Shown in pieces: positions 57,552 through 64,000 of a stretch of 64,000 bases of DNA. Each line of letters starts with the position of its first letter. The stretch's first letter is position 1. A program made the position numbers and the translations under genes. Under the pieces are notes generated by a model. It was not told the DNA's origin. It ran no database searches and saw nothing but the letters and a program-made list of their open reading frames with translations. The stretch comes from Utricularia gibba (Eukaryota; Streptophyta; Magnoliopsida; Lamiales; Lentibulariaceae): the NCBI GenBank assembly GCA_002189035.1, contig NEEC01000008.1, positions 1 to 64,000 on the forward strand. The letters run 5' to 3'.

Positions 57552-59439
57552 GTTTGTCATAAGAAATATAACTTCCATAGTTAAGTGTATTACCCCTTAA
57601 AAACACTCTGTATATGAGGATTATTAGTTGATAAAACAAAAACTTTCAGATTTACTTGTGAGAAAGAAGAATAGTAGATTATACACACAATTTTTGTGCA
57701 GTAATTACTATAAAGCATCTATCAATAATATAATATGAATAAAGAATAATAAAATTTGATAAAGTGAAATCCAATTTTTTTTCAATGTTATTGAAAACTA
57801 TAGTTTGCAAATTTGATTGATAATTGCAATTTGATTCCAAAATTGATTTCACGGAATGCGAAAACCAAACAATAAAATTTGATAAAGTAAAATTTGATTT
57901 CTATGAACGATAGTTGAAGGATAATTTGTTTAATTTGCTTATAACCAAACAATAAAACTTTTCTATCAAGAATCGTTTACTTTTGTTATAAATGCTTTTG
58001 GAATTGGAACTTGGTTTAATTTTTTTTATGTGTAGCATAATTTGTAAATAATTTTGGTTTTATAATTTTCTTATTTTACTAGGTAATTGTATATTTTTTT
58101 TAATTAATTTGCATTTATTCAAATGTATTTTATTTATTATTTTTACTCACATTCCAAGCATTCAATGTAAGAATTATTCTTTTAAATGTAGAATTAAAAA
58201 ACCACTATTTGTATTTGTTTGGGGATACTAGTATTAATTATTTTTTAGGACTCAATTAACAGGAATATTCCAATGGATTTTTTAGTATAGTAGATGAAGC
58301 CAATAGATATTTCAGTAGCATGTGTCTCTTATCACTACAATCGATATAATGGTTATTGACAAACATTTGATGAATATGCTTCTAAAAGAGTTAACAAAAA
58401 TTTGAAATGAATATAGTGGAACTTACAAATCTATAAGTGATTTTACAAGTGTATTAGACATCTAGTAATATGTTATTTTTACACTTTAAATTTTACAATA
58501 TTCCTTTTATTAAGATACCAATTTAATTTATATTCACAGATGCATTATTATATTCATATTGAATTGTACACTTATGATAAACTCGAAAATAATGCACTTG
58601 GTGAAGTTGGAAAAATGTGCAATTATCTCGAGGGTTTACAGTTGGTACGAGATATTAAAGATTGCTAAAATAGACCTTTTTTTTTTTACAAATGCCTATA
58701 ACTCACTATTATTCCTATTTTCCATATTGTAGCCCATTTATTTATGTAAACCTTTTTATTAAAAATAAAAAAGAATCACAGGTATTTTAATGAAGAAAAA
58801 AATAGGTCTTTTTTTAAAAAAAAAGCTTATTTTTTTCAGTTTTGATTCAACTTTTGGAGACAGATGCTTATCCTCCTTATTTGGTTTGCAATGTGTTTCA
58901 TATTCTTTGTTAAATAATATATTTTCATTTATACTTCTCGTTTTTCTTTTCTATAATTATGAATTATAAAGTTTTCATATCCTATTTCAATCTATCCTTT
59001 TTTTATTATGCATTATAACCAAAAATGAGTTTTTTTAAAAAAAACAATATCCAATCATGCAGATTGTACAATACACAATTTCTATTGTTAGAAACCTATG
59101 AGATAAATATTGCTTAAACAATCCTTCCTATTCATGATTCAATTAAAGATTAAAATGGTATGCATACATATAAATAAACTAGCAGCGACATTTATAAATA
59201 TATAAGTGAATTGGGGTTATTGCATTCAAAAAATAAAAAATTAAAATCATGTAATAAAATACAAATTCCAATGAATTTTATAATAAAATAATTAAACAAC
59301 ATTTATATATATATTAACGATTTTCATATATATTTAAATCTAATCCATATATAAATGGTATTTAGATATATTTGAGAATTATTTTTATTGTATATATTTT
59401 TCACTAAAAAGTATTTTTTTATTTTATTCAATATATAGG
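57552..59439. other. AT-rich DNA, no gene
   Basis: Strongly AT-rich with homopolymer runs. No coding frame, RNA gene or clear repeat unit is recognised. Confidence 0.5.
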
Positions 59440-60375
59440 ATTAAAAAAATGTTAATATCATTTGAAATAAAACCATGCATAATGCACATTTAAAATAAAA
59501 AATATAAGTACTTGATTCAAATAACATTTATGGATCGAGTGGTACAAAATCAATATTTTAGATAAATTAAAAAGACACTCGATCCAAATATCAATTTAAA
59601 ATTGAGTTATACTTAATAAAAATTTAAAATAAAAAATAAACATTTAATCCAAATAATTAGGATCGAATGTTGTATAATACAAATTTAAAATAAAAAAGAC
59701 TTGATCCAAATATCACTAAAGTATCGGGTGATGTATATGTTGCGGGAGAAAATCAAGATAATGATGAAGACCGATCTCGGGTTATGGATAAAGCCAAACA
59801 GGTTGGATCCGATTTATACATCATGGTTTTGGGAGGTGTGGTGCGGTGGACAGGAAAACTACGGAATTGTTTGAGCTCGCCGGAAATACAGATTTCACTA
59901 ATGGAGGAAAGAAAGGTATACAAGCTCAAAGTGTAGAGTGTTCAACCCTTTCTTCTTCAAATTTCCTTTTATTTATAGAAGAGGTCAACCCGACAGAATT
60001 ATGAAATCTGTACTTGTTAGTTGCTTTCTACGCACATTAGTCGTACTGTGGTCCTACTAACAGATAACTGCCAACTACTTCGACATTCATGTAATTCGGC
60101 TACTTTTCAAACTGTTGAAAACTAGCACTGCTCCCCAATTCTGGCACCTATCGGAGTGTCAGCCTATTGTAAGTTATTAGACACCTCTTTAACCTTTTTG
60201 TCAACGGATTTACCCCCTCCCCCCATCAGTATGATATAAGTTTAAAATGAAACAAAAGATACCCGATCTAAACAATACATAGGGATTAAGTGATGCATAA
60301 TATAAATTTAAAATAAAAAATACTCGATCCAAACATCACTATAGGGTTGGGTGATACATAATATAAATTGAATAA
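59440..60375. repeat. Minisatellite of about 62-bp units, interrupted by a solo LTR
   Basis: Units of the form ACTCGATCCAAATATCACTA, then GGATCGGGTGATG-like, then TATAAATTTAAAATAAAAAA begin at 59510, 59577, 59642, 59699, 60261 and 60322. Spacings are 67, 65, 57, then 66 after removing the inserted LTR and one duplication copy, then 61. The units differ by substitutions, so the array is old. Confidence 0.8.
59738..60228 (-). mobile_element. Solo LTR of the Tat family (491 bp)
   Basis: On plus it starts TGTTGCGGGAGAAAATC and ends CCCCCCATCA. It aligns with the LTRs at 34755 and 42374 (CGGGTTATGGATAAAG; GAGCTCGCCGGAAA; TAATTCGGCTACTTTTCA; CTGTTGAAAACTAGC). Flanking bases GTATA (59733-59737) and GTATG (60229-60233) form a 5-bp duplication with one change. 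It interrupts a minisatellite unit. Confidence 0.85.
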
Positions 60376-61260
60376 TAACAGTGACTTACCAATTTTATGA
60401 TATTATTTACATATTAACTTCAATGATAATACTACAATTTTAATAATAAAATCTTTTGTCTATATGAATATGCATCATTCACAATTACAGTATTTTTGTT
60501 TTATTGGAAATATTTTTAAATATAATAATATTTGAAAATATAAAATTTTGAAATCTAAATAAATTAAGTATCTAATAATAAATTTAAAACGCTCTAAACA
60601 TCCAATGCTAATTAAATTTTAAACTAAAAATATATATAATCGATTTAAATAATACGTAATATTCTAATAAATTGACTAGACAGAATATGAAAAGTAACAA
60701 ATGCACTTTAGTATTTTTGTAAATATATTCAAAAAATATATATATAATGATGTTGTAGAAATTTTGGTTAACGCTTAACGATAAAGTTGGTTATATTTTT
60801 TAATTATTTCTCTAATAGTTGACGCGAAAATTAATTTACCCCTGCTTCTTGTTGCATGTTCAGAGGAATGTTTGGCTATGATGGCTTGCGTTTCTTCTCT
60901 TTTTTCAAATGCCTTTTTCTTTTCTTCTTGGACTCTTGTTTGAGACCAGATGATAAGGTTAGAACAGAATGATAATATATTTTGTTGTACTCCGCAGCCT
61001 CCTCTTAAAATCCCAGTTCGCATCCACTGCTCGTATCGTCATTTGCCTATACATCATACACACGGCTCTTACCTCTTTAGCCTTCCCTGGTGTGCGAGAC
61101 TATCTCTTAAACGGGCTTCACCTTTTCTTTCTAGAGAATAACCCTCCTCAACTTGTAAGTTCCTCCTTTTAGTACTTGTGTGAAGAGGGTAGGTTATTAA
61201 TTTTCGTTCTCAGCTTCTAGCTCTGTTCTTGGGGAGAAGCAATTCTCTATGTCCAGGGAG
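60376..61260. other. Intergenic DNA, no gene recognised
   Basis: 60376-60770 is AT-rich. 60840-61240 has a more balanced base composition and several short frames on both strands (60775-61023 minus, 60950-61172 plus) without known motifs or splice pattern. Confidence 0.4.
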
Positions 61261-62110
61261 TTATTTTGAAAACTAAGAACAGCATCCTAATTCTTTGACA
61301 AACCCATCTACTTTATGTAGTGTGTATGTAAATTTACACAATTCATCTTTTCAGATACCGATATATATTATATTATAAATATCAATAATTTGTATCTTTA
61401 GTAAAATGTTATTAATGAATATTTTTTTATATTTTTTCAATAATTATTTTTATCTTATAAAATCTATCTTATTAACATTAAAATTATTAAAGAAAGCTTA
61501 TAACTATAAAAAAATGGGTCAGTTCTTATAACTGAAATAAATTTTTAAAAAGATTTTTTATGGATTAGTTGGGATAATTTATATTTTCTTCTAAATAATG
61601 ATAATTTGCTTTATGTGACGATTTAATAATATAAATATTAAATATTGAAATCAATATTAAATAAAGTTTTAGATCATGAAACAAAACATAATAATTACGA
61701 TAGATTGTTTTAGGTAGGAATAATAATTATTCTAAATTTTTCACAATTGTCTTATTATAATTCTCACCCTCTCAAATTAATTCTATTAATTTTAATGTAT
61801 TAATTAATATTATACAATTAGAAATATTGAATATTTTATTTACTTATATTTAAAAAATTTATTTTTTTAAGTATAATATATATTAAACTACTTTATTTAC
61901 TCAGGTTTCAAATTGAAAACTTTCTAATAATTGTTATTTATCATTAAAATTTATTATTCAATTTGATTCATAAATAATTAGAAAAATAAATAATAAATAT
62001 ATGATATATAAAAATAACTTTTAGTTCCTAATAATATTCAATATATAACTTGAAGAAGAATTATAAAAACTAATAAAATAAATTACAATGTAGTGATAAA
62101 GGATGTGATT
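61261..62110. repeat. AT-rich repeat, second copy
   Basis: This stretch follows the order of words of 51740-52700 with many differences, indicating an old dispersed repeat or an ancient duplication. No coding capacity. Confidence 0.4.
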
Positions 62111-62699
62111 TGTGTAAGAATATCTATTAACTACAGTTGATCAATTGTAGTAATCACTAGTTCCTTAAAACCTTAAACCCTAAAAAACATTACAAAGTAC
62201 AAGATTCGTAATGAGGTTATGACATTTTGAATATAAAGAAGTATGGATATTAAATATTAATCATAATCTATTTAAAAACATCGAAAAACAAGTTTTCAAA
62301 TCAAAGTTACTAGAATTAAGTATATACTTCTAAATGAAATGTTGAAGTGTGTGTTCTTAAATTTCAAAAAAAAATGTAAATTCAAATATTTTATTTTTTT
62401 TAATAAATACTATATTTTCACAATTTAGCATGTGTTTCAATCATCAGATGCTTTGGATTCATTATTTTGACCTTATAATTAACTTTTGAGACATTGCATT
62501 TAAGTAATAAAACAAGACTTACCATAATTCAATAATCAAATAAGACTCTTGTCTTTTTCTTTGGTGAATGATTACATGGCATGTGGAGTACAATCCTATT
62601 TCACACGCTTTCGTTTTGTTTAAGTTCAAATATGATGTTTTTATTATTTTAAAATCATTAAATGAAAGTGGTATATAAAAAATCCCCTATATTTAGTAT

Positions 62700-63500
62700 T
62701 GTTCGCTCTCCTCCCTCTTCTTAGTCTACCCAAAGAATATTAGAAACAAAAATTAATATACAAAGATAGATTATCTCATAAAACCTAAACCATATCACCT
62801 TTTTACACCTTAAGATATCACAAAATTTACATGCTCATATGTGATATGTAAAGTATGATCTTATTTAGATAAATCGACAAAGATATCATAAATATTGTGA
62901 GATAATCAGTAACGAAAACTAAATATCTTACAAATTAAAAGCAATGTGAAATAGTTTTATTTCTTGTTTGCAACTGTTCATAGCCCTAAATAGTAATACT
63001 AAACTACATTTTGATACTTTTTCTTCACATTGGAGATTTTTCTTTTAAAAATACCATCTTATTCCTTCCTTATCCTCCTAGTTGAAGCCTATTGAAGAAG
63101 TTATCTCTAGCTCTTCTTTTCTTGGTTTCTCTCTCTTCCAAAATGCATTCTTCTCTAATATTCCAATGTAAATACAATTTATGAGAACCGCACTATTCAT
63201 ACCTCTAACCCTTAGTTTGATGTGGAAAAAGTTGCACTCATTCTCTCCTCTTTTTATGTTGTGTCTCCTGCTAAATAGCTCTTGGACGAAATTCTAGTTT
63301 AACTTCTAATTCTAGGACCTTCCTGCTGAACTCAAAAATCAGTTAGAATATAGAGTAGATTAAATGGTTCAATAGTAAAGAAAATCATATCATTCACATA
63401 ATTTTTTGTAAAACACTTAAAATTATAAAATAAATCCCCAAAATATAATTAAAAAGTCACAACTTTTATGTCCTAAAATAGAAAAATTCATATGTTATCA
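62700..63500 (-). mobile_element. Truncated LTR of the Athila-like family, copy 4
   Basis: It aligns with the distal part of 56146-57546: CTCCCTCTTCTTAGTCTACC, ACACCTTAAGATATC, ACTGTTCATAGCCC, CTTCCTGCTGAACT, and the end AGAAAAATTCATATGTTATCA. The proximal part is missing. The two stem-loops are recognisable only by position, since their arms no longer pair. It is the most decayed copy. Confidence 0.65.
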
Positions 63501-64000
63501 TCAAACTAGTTTACAAAATCATGATAGTCTAAAATCGACCTCTCATGATTGACATTTATACTATGCTCATGTGTTTTACATTTTAAATTTTTTTTTAAAT
63601 TATTGTGGAATGACACACAATAGAAACCAAAAGATGCATCCAAACGAATGGTACAATATTGTGTACTATAACTGGTTTGTACCTTGAACTCCTGTTGAGC
63701 TACCCATGTGGTATTTCACCACAACATCCTAAAGGCATAGTCATTTTTGAAATGCCATTTACTTCTTCGAATATCTATCTATTGTCTTATGAGAAAGTGT
63801 CAACAAATACCATTGTACGTCCTCATCAACTGAATTGATGGGTTTCTTATATAAAGGAACATTCTCATTATCAATATCCTAAGTTGCTTGTTTTGAGTTC
63901 CCTTATAAGTGAATGCTGTCACGATCTGATTCCAATATGTGTGGCATCATTTGAAAAAGTAGAGTTTGGTATGTGTTCATTCTTATTTAATTTTGAATAG
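63501..64000. other. Intergenic DNA at window edge
   Basis: No gene, repeat unit or RNA feature is recognised in the last 500 bases. Confidence 0.4.

Overview
This is nuclear DNA of a flowering plant, most likely a eudicot. The evidence is spliced genes for plant-type proteins (eS25, TIM14, an S1/P1 nuclease), a nuclear tRNA-Glu, telo-box promoters, and Athila, Tat, Copia, hAT, PIF/Harbinger and Mutator sequences. Nothing bacterial, viral or organellar is seen. The species cannot be named from the sequence alone.

Layout. 1-22336 is a pile of decayed, nested Ty3/Gypsy elements: an Athila-like gag/LTR piece on minus (634-2920) meeting a plus-strand gag/LTR fusion (134-633); a second Athila-like pol on plus (about 2950-8330); and a third, nearly full-length Athila on minus (11736-22336). 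The third element has an env-position ORF, an LTR inserted in its RT, and a 1400-bp solo LTR inserted in its own 5' LTR. 22337-25190 is a broken PIF/Harbinger transposon. 26866-27251 is a 386-bp hAT-type element with a perfect 8-bp target duplication. 27275-28726 is a solo Copia-type LTR. 29800-34560 is the main gene island: a PCH1/PCHL-like gene (+), eS25 (-), TIM14/PAM18 (-) and tRNA-Glu(CUC) (+).

34755-42875 is a complete Tat-lineage Ty3/Gypsy element on minus with both LTRs. It sits inside a Copia pol gene whose two halves are at 34560-34754 and 42876-44929, and the Copia 5' LTR follows at 45688-47348. Between its pol and 3' LTR the Tat element carries a plus-strand (antisense) gene with its own TATA box, G-box and phase-consistent introns. 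This is the most interesting object in the window. 49770-51330 is an intact nine-exon S1/P1 nuclease gene (-). From 51400 to the end the DNA is AT-rich and repeat-dominated: a duplicated AT-rich repeat, Athila-type LTRs (53316-54379, 56146-57546, about 62700-63500), a MULE transposase relic, and a minisatellite of about 62 bp units split by a Tat solo LTR.

The real genes are housekeeping or regulatory: a cytosolic ribosomal protein, the J-protein of the mitochondrial import motor, a secreted nuclease, and a probable light-signalling factor. The rest of the window records several rounds of retroelement insertion, solo-LTR formation and decay. One Athila LTR family carries two stem-loops whose paired arms differ between copies by compensating substitutions. 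Motif recognition here was by eye. Family names come from known motifs, not from a database search.
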